Origin: Oryza sativa Japonica Group
Taxonomy: Eukaryota > Streptophyta > Magnoliopsida > Poales > Poaceae
Reading direction: 5' to 3'
Assembly: GCF_034140825.1 (NCBI RefSeq)
Contig: NC_089037.1
Location: 32,135,001-32,199,000, forward strand
Length of the DNA: 64,000 nt
Positions 42,546 to 56,392 of this stretch are shown piece by piece (within the stretch, counting starts at the first letter, position 1; each line of letters opens with the position of its first letter). The position numbers were made by a program, and so were the translations under genes. The notes beneath the pieces were generated by a model. That model worked only from the letters and a program-made list of their open reading frames with translations, did not search any database and was not told where the DNA came from.

Positions 42546-42782
42546 CTCCCTCCGTCCCATAATATAAGGGATTTTAAGTTTTTCTTGTACTGTTTGACCA
42601 CTCGTCTTATTGATTTTTTTTTTTTGAAATTATCATTTATTTTTTTAACTTACTTTATTATCCAAAGTACTTTAAGCACAATTTTTTATTTTTTATATTT
42701 GCACAAATGTTTTAAATAAGACGAGCGGTCAAACAATGAAAAAAAAACTCAAAATCCCTTATATATTATTGGATCGAAGGAG
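42546..42782. mobile_element. Stowaway-type MITE
   Basis: Ends CTCCCTCCGTCCCATAATAT and ATATTATTGGATCGAAGGAG, flanked by TA (42544-42545, 42783-42784). 237 bp; internal GACCACTCGTCTTATT pairs with AATAAGACGAGCGGTC. Confidence 0.85.
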
Positions 42783-42784
42783 TA

Positions 42785-44519
42785 CTCCGTATATGGTAGT
42801 ACAGAAATGGGCAAGAAAGGACGAGCACCCACTGGACGCTGTTATGAACATCTTTCAAGTTTCAACAAGTGAACACTCCAAGCTTGCTAAATCATGATCT
42901 ACCAAAAGCGAAGGCTTCTCATCAACAATCGTCCAGTTATCCATGAGTCGCCGACTTGCGATATTAAGGCGTCCCATAACATAACACAAAGATTGGCCAT
43001 CCCATAACACCATCAAAGGTTGCTACTGCTGTGGGGGCGTGCTTAGCCTGTAGTACTGCTCGAGTACAGTGGGCTAACATAAAGATCCTCCATTCAGGTC
43101 AGCGGCCAAATCTTCCATGGATTGCCAGCATGCCAGAATTCAAGGATTGCAGCAAGGAATTCTGGAGATGGATTGGCCTGCAGAAATTTCTTGTAAATTT
43201 CCAACAAGAAATTTCATCGTCCCACCGCATCATGACATTCGATTTCCAACGAAGAGAACCAAGCTTAGCAGTCCACGAGGCGTACAAACCTATCATCTGT
43301 AAGCTTGACTACGTTATGCCCGCATGCCTTGTACTGCATGGATGAACAAGAAAAAGAAGCGCCCACATGTTAGGCAACCATACATATGATCAAACCAGGT
43401 AAAAGACTCAATCAGAGACTAACATCTCACCCTCTCAGAAAACAAGGTACTACGCTTGTAGGACATGCTAGGCACAGCCAGACTCCCTCAGACTTCTCGT
43501 TCCGCCGAGTAGCATTACTTAGTTCCGATCTATCATAGTCACATGGTAACAAGGGTTCAACTGCCAAGCATCCTACTTGCTCAGCAACAAGGTATCGATT
43601 TACTGGCTCGTGGCCAGTTTGTCCATTAATTTGCTTGAAACATCATTGGCAGTTGTGACCAACAGAATCCTCCACAGCCTATATATGAGAAATCAATGAC
43701 TTCATAAATGTGCATTCATATATCATACAGAAAAAACTGAACCCTACTCTAATTGATGAAATAGTGCACCATCAAATTGGACATGTAATGATATAATTTA
43801 CATAACATCATACAAGCAGAAATCAGTTATGGTCATCTACAAAAAGGAAAATGAACTTACTCTGGTAGCAAATCATCTGATCAAGATCACCAACTTCATC
43901 CCTCTGATGTTCCATTGCTTCCTGCAGATAAAATTACATCAATAATATATCCAAGAATAATGCACAATTTCATAATAAATGGCCATAAAATGAATCAGCA
44001 GTGATTTGAAGAAAGAACAAGCACATGTTTTAACATATCAACCTCACATGAGGGAACAAGCACATGTTTCTGCTACCCACTAAGCTTCTTGGAGTATCGA
44101 TAAGTCAATATTGGTTGACGAAAGATACAGATGACTGAAACTCGTTGGTGATCCAGGCTTCCACAGAAATTTCATGTCTTCATAATGCACAAAATAATTA
44201 TACCGGAAAGCTATCGTACAGTTTTACAGAATTGTAGGTATAGTATAAGTTGACAGGACAATTTAATTAGAGTAGGAACCAGATATATTAAAAATATGCT
44301 CTCTAAAATGAACACGGATATCACATGGGGACACTTGTGTTGAACCTATGTTTTCATGATTCTTAAACACAATCACATGCGGAAAAAAAATGGTTACACT
44401 ACAAATGTACCAATCAAAGTTTGGTAAAAAAAAGTGCAGCAAAATTAGCAGATATGGAAAGTTGGCTCATTGTACCTATATCAGTTTGTAAACATCGGAT
44501 CAACCTTGAATTGCTATTC
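42785..44519. other. Intergenic DNA 3' of the receptor kinase, no gene assigned
   Basis: About 1.7 kb. The open frame at 43031-43345 shows no family features. Part may be 3' untranslated sequence of the minus-strand kinase. Confidence 0.4.
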
Positions 44520-47500
44520 CTAGTAAGAAGGCGGTCTGAGTTCCTTTAGTCGTCGAACAACTTGCTTCATTGTGGGCCTGGATGAAAGAGAGTCGACGGT
44601 ACACTTGATACCGAGGTGAAGAATCTCAACTAAGTCATCATGTGGGGCCACATCCCACAGACCTTCTATGAAGAACTCACGGGCTCGACCCTTCTGCAGA
44701 AGCATGCAAGCCCAGGCAACAATGTTGAAGCCATTTCCATATGGAGAAAAAGAAGGGTCCAGTGCTTTCTTGTCTGAAATAAGCTCAAGAAGTACAACTC
44801 CATAGCTGTACACATCTGCCTTATCAGAAACACGACATGTCATGGCATACTCTGGAGCAACATATCCAAAAGTACCTGCTACACCAGTTGTTGCGTGTGT
44901 TTCTGAATTCCCGAGTAGTCTTGCTAATCCAAAATCAGAAAGGTATGCATTGTATTCATTATCAAGTAAAATGTTGCTTGGTTTCACGTCTCGGTGCAGA
45001 ATGCGTGGGACACAGCTATCATGAAGGAATCCAAGTGCACGTGCAATATCTAGAGCAATTTTGTGAAGCATTCTCCAGTCAATAGGTCTCTTAGCCCTTT
45101 CTTGTATAAATCTTTCCAAATTACCACCAGGAAGAAAATTATATATAAGAAACATCTCTGAATCACTGAGATGGTATCCTATGAGTGTCACAAGATTGGG
45201 ATGGCGGCACCTCCCAAGAGTTTTTACCTCTGCTTGGAATTGCTGAATACCTTGGAACCTTCCAATCGCAAGCCTCTTTATCGCCACCAGAACTCCAGGT
45301 GCAATCTCAGCTTTGTATGTTGCTCCAAAGCCACCACTTCCAATACAATTGCTTGCATTAAAACTCCCCGTAGCACGTACAACAGTCTCATACGTCAATG
45401 GAGCACCAATATCCACAAAAACAGTCACTTCCCTTCTCCTGATTGAACGTCTTGACTGTCTTGATGCACATTTCCGTGTGTAAATATATAGGATAATCAG
45501 AGCCAAGAGAACTGCAACAATAGCTGATGCTGATGTAATTGAGGCAATCTCTATTTTGCTGAAGCCGCCACCACTATCAACAGTTGCACTATCTGATGGT
45601 GGAACATCTCCTTCTGCGAGTGATCGGGCCTTCATTACTGTATTTGCAAGTGTAGACAACCCACAAGGCTGGAGGGATGGATTTCCCTGAATACTGTTGC
45701 ATGCCAATGAGTGCATATTCAAAGGCAATGGGCCAGACAAGTTATTGAATGAAATGTTAAAAATGGATAGTGATGCTGATGGGGCAATATCAGGAATGTT
45801 TCCGGAAAGCTTATTATTGTTCAGCAAAAGTGAAGTAAGATATGTCAGTGTCACAAGATTCCTAGGGATCTTTCCAGATAGGGAGTTAGACGAGAGATCC
45901 AAAACCTCCAGTGATCTCAACTTACCCAAACAGGATGGTATGGTGCCACTGAGATTATTCTCAGCTAATGACAGAAATTTCAAGCTCTTAAGCTCTTTGA
46001 AACTGGAAGGAATTTGACCCTCAAGCAAATTCCTACTGATGTCCATCTTGACAAGAGCACTCAACAAACCAATGTTACCAGGCATCACTCCTGTTATTCG
46101 ATTGCCAGCAAGATCCAATGCTCTGATAGCACTGCATTTTGTACTCATTTCTTCTGTGAGCCCACCAGATATCTTGTTGTCCCGGAAACTGACAATCAAC
46201 CCCTCCACATTATTACACTGTGCCAGCAAAATTTCATGCAAAGATCCTGTGAAGTTATTGTAATCAACATGAAAAGCATACAATATCTTGTTCCCAAATC
46301 GGTCTGCACTAAATGGCAATGATGTAAGGTGGCCTCCAAGATTGTTATTTGCAAAATTATGGTATACAACAGAACAATTTCCTGATTTGCAATACCCCGA
46401 TGATGGCTGTGCTAGAGCTTTGGACATGAAGAATGACGGATAACGAGATGGCATGTCATCCAAAAGCTGGGGTGTGCAACCTTTGTTAGCACATGCTGGA
46501 ATTGTGCCGGATAGTTCATTTCTGCTGACATCAAAAACAGCAATACAATGCGGACAAAGACCGTTATCAATAGAACCGGACAATTTATTCGAGCTGAGGT
46601 TGAGAAACTTGAGGTTACTGCACTGCCCTAGCTCCCTTGGAATCACTCCAGAGAGTAAGTTCTCCGCAAGGTTAACCATTTCCAAACTATGACACCTTCC
46701 CCAATTGCTCGGAATGTTCCCTTCAAAACCTGCCCTTGGCGCCCATAGCATCCGAAGCTTTGGCAAAGCTGTCACACTTTCCGGAATTCCTCCTATAAAC
46801 ATATTGAACTCAGATAAATTCACAGCATCAAACTGGCTCGTCAATACGAGTACCGACAAATCCATGCAATTCCCTAGTTCCATTGGAACCGGACCGTTCA
46901 ATCGGTTACTCGATATGTCCAAAACCTGCAACCTCCTCAACCTTCCAATCTCTGGTGGAATTGAACCTTCCAGCAAATTGGAGAACAGCTGCAGGGAGCG
47001 GAGCTCCCGACAATCCCCCAATTCTGAGGGAATTCTTCCGGTAAGAAGGTTCCGGGACAAGTCAAGCAGCTTCAACTTGGGCAAGCTGCCAAGAACACCC
47101 GGCACCGAGCCGGTGAGGCGGTTGCCGGAAAGGTTCAACCTCATCAAGCTCTTGCAGTCCGAGAGAGTGCCCTGAATCTCACCATGCAGACGGTTGGAGG
47201 CGAGGTCAAGCACCCTCATCCGCGGCGGGAAGGCGAGAGGAAGCGCGCCATGGAGGGAGTTCCCCGCGAGGTTGACCACCTCGAGCTTCTCCAGCCTCCA
47301 GATCTCCGCGGGGATCTCGCCGCGAAGGCCGCGCGAGGGTAAGGAGAGCTCCCTCAGCTCGGTGAGGAGCCCCACCGCCGGGGAAAGCTCGCCGGCGAGC
47401 TCCGAGCTCCCCGAGGCAGGGGGCGCGGCGACGGCGACGGCGACGACCCGGCGACTCGCATCGCAGGTCACCCCGGGCCAGGAGCAGTGGTCAGCGACGG

Positions 47501-47669
47501 CGGAGCCCGTCGGCCACCGCCCCAGCAGCCCGGCGGCGCCCCGGAGCTCGAGGAGCGCCGATCTGTCCCGTTCTTGGACACGGTCGGAAGAGGCGCGGAC
47601 GCGGACGGCGAGCACCAGCAGGAGGAGGAAGAAGGAGGAGGAGGCCGCGCTCCGGCGAGCCGCCACCAT
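44520..47669 (-). CDS. LRR receptor-like Ser/Thr kinase, RPK2/TOAD2-like
   Basis: Single-exon frame of 1,049 residues. Signal peptide about 1-26 ([10 protein letters not shown]), N-terminal LRR cap with a CSWPGVTC pair, then about 20 leucine-rich repeats of plant type (LxxLxLxxNxLxGxIPxxL) interrupted by an island-like Cys-rich stretch. Membrane helix about 703-729, cytoplasmic kinase about 773-1045 with glycine loop [11 protein letters not shown], Lys in VAIKRL (about 795), HRDVKPSN (about 893), DFGLARLL (about 912) and APEYAMT. The C-terminus [32 protein letters not shown] is the signature of the RPK2/TOAD2 group, which acts in meristem (CLE peptide) and anther development. HRD with Arg indicates an active kinase. 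The GC-rich 5' half is usual for grass genes. Confidence 0.93.
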   Translation of the reverse strand: MVAARRSAASSSFFLLLLVLAVRVRASSDRVQERDRSALLELRGAAGLLGRWPTGSAVADHCSWPGVTCDASRRVVAVAVAAPPASGSSELAGELSPAVGLLTELRELSLPSRGLRGEIPAEIWRLEKLEVVNLAGNSLHGALPLAFPPRMRVLDLASNRLHGEIQGTLSDCKSLMRLNLSGNRLTGSVPGVLGSLPKLKLLDLSRNLLTGRIPSELGDCRELRSLQLFSNLLEGSIPPEIGRLRRLQVLDISSNRLNGPVPMELGNCMDLSVLVLTSQFDAVNLSEFNMFIGGIPESVTALPKLRMLWAPRAGFEGNIPSNWGRCHSLEMVNLAENLLSGVIPRELGQCSNLKFLNLSSNKLSGSIDNGLCPHCIAVFDVSRNELSGTIPACANKGCTPQLLDDMPSRYPSFFMSKALAQPSSGYCKSGNCSVVYHNFANNNLGGHLTSLPFSADRFGNKILYAFHVDYNNFTGSLHEILLAQCNNVEGLIVSFRDNKISGGLTEEMSTKCSAIRALDLAGNRITGVMPGNIGLLSALVKMDISRNLLEGQIPSSFKELKSLKFLSLAENNLSGTIPSCLGKLRSLEVLDLSSNSLSGKIPRNLVTLTYLTSLLLNNNKLSGNIPDIAPSASLSIFNISFNNLSGPLPLNMHSLACNSIQGNPSLQPCGLSTLANTVMKARSLAEGDVPPSDSATVDSGGGFSKIEIASITSASAIVAVLLALIILYIYTRKCASRQSRRSIRRREVTVFVDIGAPLTYETVVRATGSFNASNCIGSGGFGATYKAEIAPGVLVAIKRLAIGRFQGIQQFQAEVKTLGRCRHPNLVTLIGYHLSDSEMFLIYNFLPGGNLERFIQERAKRPIDWRMLHKIALDIARALGFLHDSCVPRILHRDVKPSNILLDNEYNAYLSDFGLARLLGNSETHATTGVAGTFGYVAPEYAMTCRVSDKADVYSYGVVLLELISDKKALDPSFSPYGNGFNIVAWACMLLQKGRAREFFIEGLWDVAPHDDLVEILHLGIKCTVDSLSSRPTMKQVVRRLKELRPPSY

Positions 47670-50600
47670 CTCCGGCCAGCCGAGTGCGCCGACGACGGAG
47701 ACGACCTGGCCCTGGCGAAGAACGACGCGGCGGAGGCGGCGCGGCTTCCGGTAGGTGGAGAGGCGACGACGACGAGGTGGAGGAGAAGAAGAGGAGAAGA
47801 GAAGAGGAGACGACGACTCACATGGGGAGGAGGAGAAGGACTAGAAAGTAATTAGCGGCTTTCCCGAGGGGGAGACACGTAATCTGGCTGCTTCCTCTTC
47901 TCTATCTCTTCTTCTTCTGCTTTGGTTTGGTGTTGGTCTTTGCATTTGTTGCTTGCTTTGGTGGTCATCGTCTTCTTCTTCTGCTCGTTTTTCTAGTGAT
48001 ATTTCTTTTAAAAAAATCTTAGTTTTTTAATGGTGCTTTTTCATTCTGTGGAGGTTGTTGGGATTTGACGGTTTTGCCCTGGGAAAGATGGGTTTTGTTT
48101 TGTTGATGGGTGTGGCTGTCGGCTGTCCCTTCCTGCCCAGTATCCATGCTTTTTGAATTTTGACTGGTTCTTGCCTTTCCTGGCTCAAGTATTCTTGAGG
48201 AAATAATTACAAAAGTGTACCAAATTAAGCAGAAAGTACCAGGGAGATTAGTAGATTTATTGCAAGAAAACCTGTTATGGAAGTTCAGCAATTGAATATA
48301 CTAGTGGTAGTAATTGAATTGAAGATGAATTAACCAAACTATGTTGCACATTAATTAATCACAAAGCAGAAATAATAAAGCACATATCACTCCTCGTGCA
48401 CCTCGCATCCGCATCATCAATTTTCATTTCCGATATTGGCTCCAAATTAAATGATTTTCTGCCAATTATTTTATGCATCCACCTATCATTCATTTCATTT
48501 CATTAACTCCCACCCCCACTGACTCGTGGGGCCCAGCCAGGTAAGGAGGAGACCGTCCAGGAGTGCGACTCGGTCGGGGTCGTGTGGCCCTCGTCCTTTC
48601 GTGGGACCCACCATAACACAGCGCCGTTGAGCCACAGCGATGGATATGATGGTGCCTGCAGCCACCTCTTTCCTTGCACTTTCCTCACTTTGATTCACCG
48701 TATGTTATTTTTCCCTTTTTTTTGATTTATTATTATAACGTCTTCTTATTTAATCTCCTGATTTAGAGAGAAAAAACTCGAGTTTTAATAACTTTTTTTT
48801 AGACAAATAGTTTTAAAGAAATGATGAGTGTACTACTGCTAGAAGAAGCGTACGTAGAAACGATGTCACTCAGAGTAGAAGAAGACAACATGACGTACTG
48901 AAAATTAATTTTTTTAAAAAAAATGTGTAAACAGAGCGGTGTGGCTGCGTGGCTGCGTGACGAAGGAGCAGCCACGAGATAGCGGCAAACGGAGGAGGGC
49001 CCCCCAACCACTTCCAGGCTGGAGCCCACCCACCGCGTGGCACTGAGCGGTGCGCCCCCACCGTCAGCGGAGCGGGGCCCACGTGCCAGTGGCTCACGCG
49101 CGCACGGTGGATTGGTGGTGCAGCGCCGCGGTGAGGGTGGGTGGGGCCCACCCACCGTGCCCCCGGTGGGTCGTCGAGAGCGTGCACGAGACGGGTCAAG
49201 ACGGTGCCAACTCATCGTCGCCGTCCGCCGTCGCCGTGGACCATGTGGCATGCCCAGCGCGGCGGCGGCGGCGGGGACGGGGACGTCGGCGTGAAGCAGT
49301 AGCAGCGGTGGCGCCTACGTGCAGCCGTTCGTAGGAGACTGACTCGTGTTCGTTGACTCCATGATGGCACGTATTGGTACGTGCCTTTCTTTTGGTATGC
49401 AAACCAGCAAATGCATCCGTAAAAAAAAAAAGCAAATGCAAGCAGATTTTAGTATGAAACTGGATTTCAAGTAGAAAATTAAAACCTGCGGGAGTATTTG
49501 TAAAATTTGCAGATATGACTTGGAAGCGGTAGCTAGAGGGAGTGGTGGCGAAAGGATTAGTTCCACGTCTTTTGAAGTTTGCAGTAACAGGAAAAGCTAG
49601 TCTTCTTATATTTTTTTTGGTTGTACGTTTATCTTTGTATCTTAGTTATAAGATAGTATTAAGTATATACATTCGTGTAACTTTTAACTGTGCATATTCA
49701 ATTATCATGAATATAAGGATTGGATTTATATCCATTACTAAAAAGAAGACTTGTATATGCCAAGTTCGATCGATGGTGAGAAGATGAAAAACACAGCAGC
49801 ATCTTCTTCCCACAAGACGATGAAAATGAGAAAAGGAAAATTCATGGCTACGAATTTACAGGCCGTGGTAGCAATTATTCACAGTTTGGTGGTCATGTTA
49901 CAATACCTAGTTGCCTACATTTCAAACAGCACGGGAACGACTTGATCAGGTTGCTTAGAGAATTTCTGTCACAATGGCACATGGTATATATTCACCGATG
50001 ATCAGTCACCACCAAAGATCTGGTAATGTCCCACGGAAAAGGATTTGTAGCCCACGAGTGCTTTTATAGGAAACTATATATGAATTGGCCCATTGAAGTA
50101 TTAGGCACTTGCTTTATATCCCCTTTTTGTTTTCAAGATTTTTTCACGAATTAAGTTAGAATATTTATTTTCTTTTCAAAGCAAAAGAATATCAAACACT
50201 TTAGATATAACACGTGTACATGGCCATAGACGTCATTCGATTTCTAGGTAATATAGGACAACTGCAACGTTGTATATTGACGGCAAACCGAGGCAATTAT
50301 CTAGGGTTGTCGGGTCTTGTGCCCACCAATGATCTTGAATGATGCGCTTGCAATTGTTTTACGTGGGCTGCCAGCTCACTACAAACGACAATATCTTTGC
50401 ACTTACATTTATTGTTTTCCCTCTCTTGTAGATGGCTCTCTTGTTTTCTCTATATTTAGGTCATCTTTCTCTTGTCGTTATTATTGGAAAGTTATTTTTG
50501 TCTTTAACACAAAATGTAAAGATCATATCTATTATCAGTTTTGATGACAGGGAGGAGCATAGGTAGTTATAGAACTCAAGCGCCAATAGAGACAAGGCAG
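47670..50600. other. Upstream region of the kinase and intergenic DNA
   Basis: A GC-rich 5' leader with CTT/GAA-rich tracts (47740-47990), then AT-rich spacer, a GC-rich island at 48520-49330 without convincing coding sequence, and AT-rich DNA to 50600. No gene recognised. Confidence 0.4.
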
Positions 50601-50610
50601 GAATGATCGA

Positions 50611-50845
50611 ATATCAGGGCTTACGTCACGAACTAAAGAGTAACAAGAGTCATCAGGGCAACAAATGTAGCCCTCAACTTGGCGGAAAAATATGTTATCA
50701 ACAACAGATGAATAAATGAGGTGTTGGATATCAGGGCTTACGTCACGAACTAAAGAGTAACAAGAGTCATCAAGGCAACAAATGTAGCCCTCGGTTTGGC
50801 GGGAAAATATATTATCAACAACAGATGAATAAATGAGGTGTTGGA
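50611..50845 (-). repeat. Two-copy tandem repeat, 117 bp (39 codons in frame)
   Basis: ATATCAGGGCTTACGTCACG at 50611 recurs at 50728. On minus the 128-codon frame 50535-50921 contains the unit twice, each with HLIYSSVVDNIF and EGYICC.DDSCYSLVRDVSP. Differences between copies are partly synonymous. Protein family not recognised; it may derive from an old element. Confidence 0.6.
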
Positions 50846-51449
50846 TATAGATCCAGCAACTAAAAAGTTTTTGAGAGAAACTTGTGGAAGTCACAAACTT
50901 TTTTTCGATGCAATTATGCAAGAACCTTTTTCACAATTTTCCTGAGTATGTATGTAGCAGCTCCGAAAGGATATTTCAGAGGAATGTCAACCTCCGTAGC
51001 AATTTCAGAGTACTGTACAAGAAAGCCTGTTTGTCCAATCTTTACATGAAGGAGTTTGTTCCTTTATTCAAGTGCTATATACGTTCATGTCCATTTAAAA
51101 GTGTTAATTGATGATGAAAATGAGTTTATGGTAATTATTTGAGGGTACAAATGAGTTAATTAGATATTATAAAGTTGATAAGTTTTTTTTTTTCAAAAAT
51201 CTAAGAAATATTGATGAAGTTTTTTTTTTAAAAAAAACCACACCTTTTATGGTGGCCATAATCAGAACAAGACACCTTATGGTGGCCACAATCAGAACAA
51301 GCTCAACAGTGTCCTTTCAAATGATCGTGGCATATGCAGAAAAGTCTCCCAGGATCAGGATGTATATGGAATTATGGATGTGATGTGTGCAAAGAAAATT
51401 TGCTGTTTCAGCTGACTAAGCGCTCACTTCTTGCACTAAACAATTCCAA

Positions 51450-51730
51450 ATGGAACTTTCAGAAACAATTCCAAATGGAATTTTCAGAATTGTTGGTGAC
51501 GCACCGCTGGACAGAAAACAGGAGCAGAATTACGGAGCCGGCAATGGCCCATTCTGCCATTTCATGCACAAAATCGCTCTCCTTAGATTTTGTCAACCAA
51601 AACACAATCCATCCCTGTCGTATCAAGAAATGAATGCAATATTCGGGCTTGTTTGCAAAGCATGAATTCATCCCTGTCGTATCAAGAAATGAATGCAATA
51701 TTCGGGCTTGTTTGCAACGCATGAATTCGT
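51450..51730. repeat. Short tandem duplications (23-bp and 59-bp periods)
   Basis: CAATTCCAAATGGAA is doubled near 51440-51490. The block ATCCCTGTCGTATCAAGAAA is doubled at 51611 and 51670 (period 59). No gene seen in 50850-52180. Confidence 0.7.
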
Positions 51731-52184
51731 ACAAGGAATTTTGCATAAAAAATGGCTCCAGAGATGTCCTACCCACCATCACAGCAACCATGCACAGGAA
51801 CTGCTACCATGAAATTTCACAATAGCACTATATCAACCATGGCACTCCATTCAGCATCATCAGAGAGAGATTCAGAGCAACCATGCTTCACAGGACAACT
51901 GATCATAACAAGACATAACCCTCCCACCTAGCATGAACTAAAAATTTACAGCAGAGATAGCGAAAAAGGAGGAAATGGCAGCACAGCAACATGCAACCCG
52001 TTAGGGTCTCAGCACTCCCAAATTCTTCACCAGAATGGAATACAATCATTGTCATCAAAGGGTTCGTTTTCTGCTTGCCACCACCACCACTACCACTAGA
52101 AAGAAAAGTGCAAGAAACAAGACCCCTGAACAGTAAGGGGGGAGGAGAGGGGGTGTCTTGTCTCCTCATCGCACGCCCTAAACT

Positions 52185-54151
52185 CTAACTAAAGTTCAGA
52201 ACCATGATTGAGCAAGCGAGGATCAGTATCCACATCGCCGTTCCGACCTCCGGGAGGAGGCTGGCGCCACTGTTGTCGTTGAAGCTTGAAGGACCTAGCC
52301 CCATTCCAGGAGGGCCGTCCACGCCAGTGCTGCCCCCGGTGCCGCTTGTCGGTGTGCCCGTCCCAGCAGCGCTGCAAAATGGATGCGAAAACAGTTAGCA
52401 GTGTGACAAGAGTCCATTGAGCTGACTTTCTTTGAAACTTCACTGTCAGAAGAGGTGATCACTAGCATATCAATGCGATTAGATATCGGTACTTCAACTA
52501 GACTCTTAAAAAATAGCAGTTTTATATATGATATATCATGGAATCACTTCCTTCAGGCTTTACCATGTTGTACTTTCCAGTGATCATATTCAAAATGTGG
52601 TGCTTGCTGAGTGGATGCTCACTCTTAATTTATTGCCAGCATTGATAGAAGTCTGAAAAGAATGGAGTACATTCTTGCACATGCAGACGTATTTACAAAG
52701 TCTAGTAGTACCATGGTGGGGTTAGGAGCACAAGAGAAAAGGCGACCATATCATATCAGCCCAGAGACTTCAGACTAACCAAAAGATTGGAATCCATTCT
52801 AAAGAATCCACACATGTAATGACCCAGCAAATCTCTAGGCTCCTCTAAACACTAATTCTAGTTTGAAAAGGAGGTGTTATCTATAGAGTAATGCTGAGAA
52901 TCTGCATACAAACAAAAGTGACAAGAAAGGGGCTCCATCATCTAAGCTCGGAGATGGAACCTCAAGGGTATAGGATTCCCCTAAAAAGACTCTGAAGACA
53001 CAGTTGTTCATCGATGCAGCCAAATGTGGGAAAAGGAACGGAACCCCACGCGCAAAATGACCTTTATTCCGAGATTTCCAACCAAAGAACAACACCACCA
53101 CCGCCCGGCCACTGAATGCTCCCACATGGCAGAAGGCACCAAAATGTGTTATCACTAGTAGGAGGAGTACTTGCAATGAGCCAGAGTTGCCTTACGTTGT
53201 ATTCAAGAACGAGGGCCAAAAGAGCAGATCGATTATTAGGTTGGTGGCTAGAGACTCACCGAAAGATGTTGCATTTACTACTCAATCTTGCATTTACTAC
53301 TCAATCTTTATGTTGATTCAGTCAGTTCAGAGAACCAATCTTTATCTTGATTCAGTCAGTTCGGAGAACGGCTGGAAATCTTTGTTGGTTTCTCCTATGG
53401 TTTATTAGTGAATGAAAGGCAATGCATCCAAGTGACATGTAATGATTCAACTATGTAAGGGGACTTAACACTTGAGTAGAACTGAAACAGCGACTAGGCC
53501 ATGCACCAAGAAAAGAAAAGAAAAATGGAACTTTGCAAAAACATCAATGCAGCGAAAGGATGGATTACCTAGCAGAGGCAGGGTACATGCAGCCGTTGGA
53601 GCCTGCATCCAAAAAACAAAACACACAAGAAACAAGAACTATTAGGTAAAAAAAAACAAATCTGAACCAAGAAATAATATATCATCAAACTCGTTTTTCT
53701 GAACTTTTTTCTGCATGTAGAGCGAGAGAGGGAGGGAAAGAAAGGAGCTTTTTACTTGGGTCGGTGGTGACGAGGGTGGCGGTGCCAGAGAAGACGCAGG
53801 CCTGGGAGTTCTGGTTGTTGCGCTGGTAGAAGCTGTTGACGGCGTAGGAACAGTGGGCCTTGACGGTGTCCGGGCTGAAGCAGGCGCCGCTCTGCTGGAT
53901 GGGCTTGCAGTCGGCGCCGTCGCCGCACGCGTAGTCCAGCGTCTTCTGCAGCGTGCTGTCCGGCATGTCCTGCCTGCAAATGCACCACGCCCCCTCTTCA
54001 CCCCAAGACTCGTCAGCCCAAGAATCGCCAAGAAAAATCAAAGGCTACGCGAAGATTAGAAGGCAAAGAACGCCTAGTACATACCTGACCGGCCGGCGAG
54101 GGTGGCGGCCATGAGAGCCATCAGGAGGAGACGAGGCGCGGTCGCCGCCAT
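52185..54151 (-). CDS. X8-domain GPI-anchored protein, PDCB-like
   Basis: Exons in order: 54085-54151, 53756-53995, 53569-53602 and 52185-52371, encoding 175 residues. A signal peptide (MAATAPRLLLMALMAATLAG) leads to an X8/CBM43 domain: EGAWCICRQDM, a Cys pattern with YACGDGADCKPIQ, GACFSPDTVKAHCSYA and FYQRNNQNSQACVFSGTATL. A Gly/Ser/Thr linker and a hydrophobic tail (MWILILACSIMVLNFS) after GASLLPEVGT look like a GPI-anchor signal. Such proteins bind callose at the cell wall or plasmodesmata (PDCB family). The acceptor of exon 2 was chosen because it restores the conserved Trp-Cys start of the domain. CT-rich repeats (54182-54200, 54301-54336) lie just upstream. Confidence 0.88.
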
Positions 54152-54303
54152 GGATGATGATGCGAGCAAGGAGGCTGCGCCTGTGGCTTCTCTCTCTCTC
54201 TCTCGCTTCACCTGCTGTGTTGTGTTCTTCCCCCTCTCCTCTTGCTGGAAGAGTGGGGGTTTAAATGCAGTAGGCTGGCTGGCAGTGAGCCAGTGACTCG
54301 GTT

Positions 54304-54334
<31 letters not shown>

Positions 54335-56392
54335 GCGTGGCTGTTTTGCACGATGGATGGAGGCGGCGAGGAGGATTTTTCACAGCAGATTTCACGAGAG
54401 AAACGCAAGCAAAAGCAGCAGGCAGAGCGAGCTGGGCCGTTTTGTGAAGTGGCGTGTCCCGTAGTAGAGGCGCCGTGCAATGCATGCCTGGCTGGACGGT
54501 CCAGGATGGCAGTGGCTAGCGGTGTGCGTGGCTTTTCACAAACGGTCAAAAAACCCGCGTGACCAACGCCACCACCAGTACTAGTACGCACGCCATGGCC
54601 GTGTGATGTTTTGCTGCAATGCTCGCTTGCTGCTACTGCGCCAGCGCCACCCTCCCCTACCAAACGACAGACACACGCAGAGCCGTAGAACAGCACAGGG
54701 GGAGGGGAGGGGAGGTGCCAGGGGTTCTGCGCCTCTGCTGGTTGCTTCTTCTTGGGCGTGGCGTTGTGGGGGGTTGGGGTTGGGGGCCCAATGAGCCGAG
54801 CCAACCGCTGGACTATGCCTATGATGATCGGATGAGAGAGGTTTGCTCTCATCTCAATGATCATCAAAAGGCACGCGACATTGCGAACTGCTAATCTTAA
54901 TTTACAGAAGATCATTACAGATCTACAATGGATCAAACTGTACATGACTAGTAGTACTTTTGAAGTTGTAGTATACTTCTATCTGAATTCTGATAAGAGG
55001 AAAAATGGTTGGGTGGTGAGTGGATGGAGGACTGTGTCCAGGGACGCAAGGGGTTGCTGTTTTCGGCCCGTTGAGGCGCTGTCGCAGTCAGAACTCCCTT
55101 TTTTTGTCTAGGCTCACTTGAACTCTAGCTCCGTCGCAGCACAAACCGCGGAGGGAGAACGTAACGTGTACTGTATATGGGTGTAAACTGTAAAAGTTGG
55201 CACAACCGCACAAGCTCTCGTCGCGTAGGAGTAAATGATCCTAGGCAGCAACAGCAACACCAGTACACCACGCCGTCATGAGCACAGGCACCACTATGCA
55301 GCTATGGCCCGTGCCCATGCCGAATCCAATCCAACGTACTAGGAGTAGCCGAGTACTCCAGGCTCAAGAGTAATGGAAGTGGCAGGAGGGACGGTGACAC
55401 AAGCTAGGAGGGGCTCTTGACCGGACGAACGGTCATGGCCTCGCGTCTCAAATCTCTGTACTTAGATTTGCTCTGCTCGGGGGTCCAGGGGAGAGCGACA
55501 GATTGCAAAGGTCCAATCTTAACTAGCAGATGAGTTGTGCTATTAAGAGACGCATTGTGCTTATTTGTGCTAAACAAAGACACGATGTAGTAGTAGTAAT
55601 AGATTACTACTCTAAAATGAACCAAATTCTAGCTCTCAATCTGCACATAAACTATAGCTAAATTTAAAGCCAGAATTTTACGGAAGGATTACAAACACTA
55701 GTAGATTGGAGTACTTGCTATTCTGAACAAGAAACACTGAACAGGAATCCCACATTTCAACTAACATGGTGATATGGCCGACGTCAGTCAAACTTCAAAA
55801 GTTCCTACTGCTACTGTTTCACAATACTTGTCATCATCAGTTAAACTTTGACAATCTATTTCTTTCATATTCTTCCATTCGGAGAAAATAAAAATTGTTT
55901 AACTATATGTCACACATACACTACAACGAAATATTCATAAATTTGGTGGAGTGACCAAAGTTTGACCTGTTATAGTGTTAGTGTCTGCTAAAATGTTGTG
56001 ACAAGTACAGTAAGAAACAGGATTCACACCATGACAAATTTTGGTGTATACACACGTCAACCCAAAATACGGAACACCAAACTTTCAACAGCATATCGAG
56101 GTGATTAGTATGGAATTTTTACGAGGCTACAGAAACGTAAATTCATTCATCAGGGTGATAGTTTCGTAGTTGTTAAAAACACCCTTCCTCATCCATTGTC
56201 TAAGTTGGGCTGCTAACCACCTGTCATAAAAGATACCTACTACAGATTAAGCATATCGATATCAATTTACATATTTCATTTGATTATAACGGTTGTTTAC
56301 ATACAATTTTCCCATCTAAGATTAAGTTCCAGAAATGAAAGCTACGACTGCAAATTCACATGAAAGTGGTCATACGGCGTGGTATCTGCAGA
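54152..56392. other. Intergenic region with CT microsatellites
   Basis: Holds the upstream region of the X8 gene with two (CT)n tracts, a TACT-rich spacer and the 3' flank of the CAND2-like gene. No other gene recognised. Confidence 0.4.

Noticed and set aside
43031-43345. 104-codon plus-strand frame near the kinase 3' end
   Set aside because: No homology recognised and an opposite-strand frame overlaps it; probably chance.
48799-49334. GC-rich open frames on both strands
   Set aside because: Composition-driven, low complexity, no motif or splice structure.
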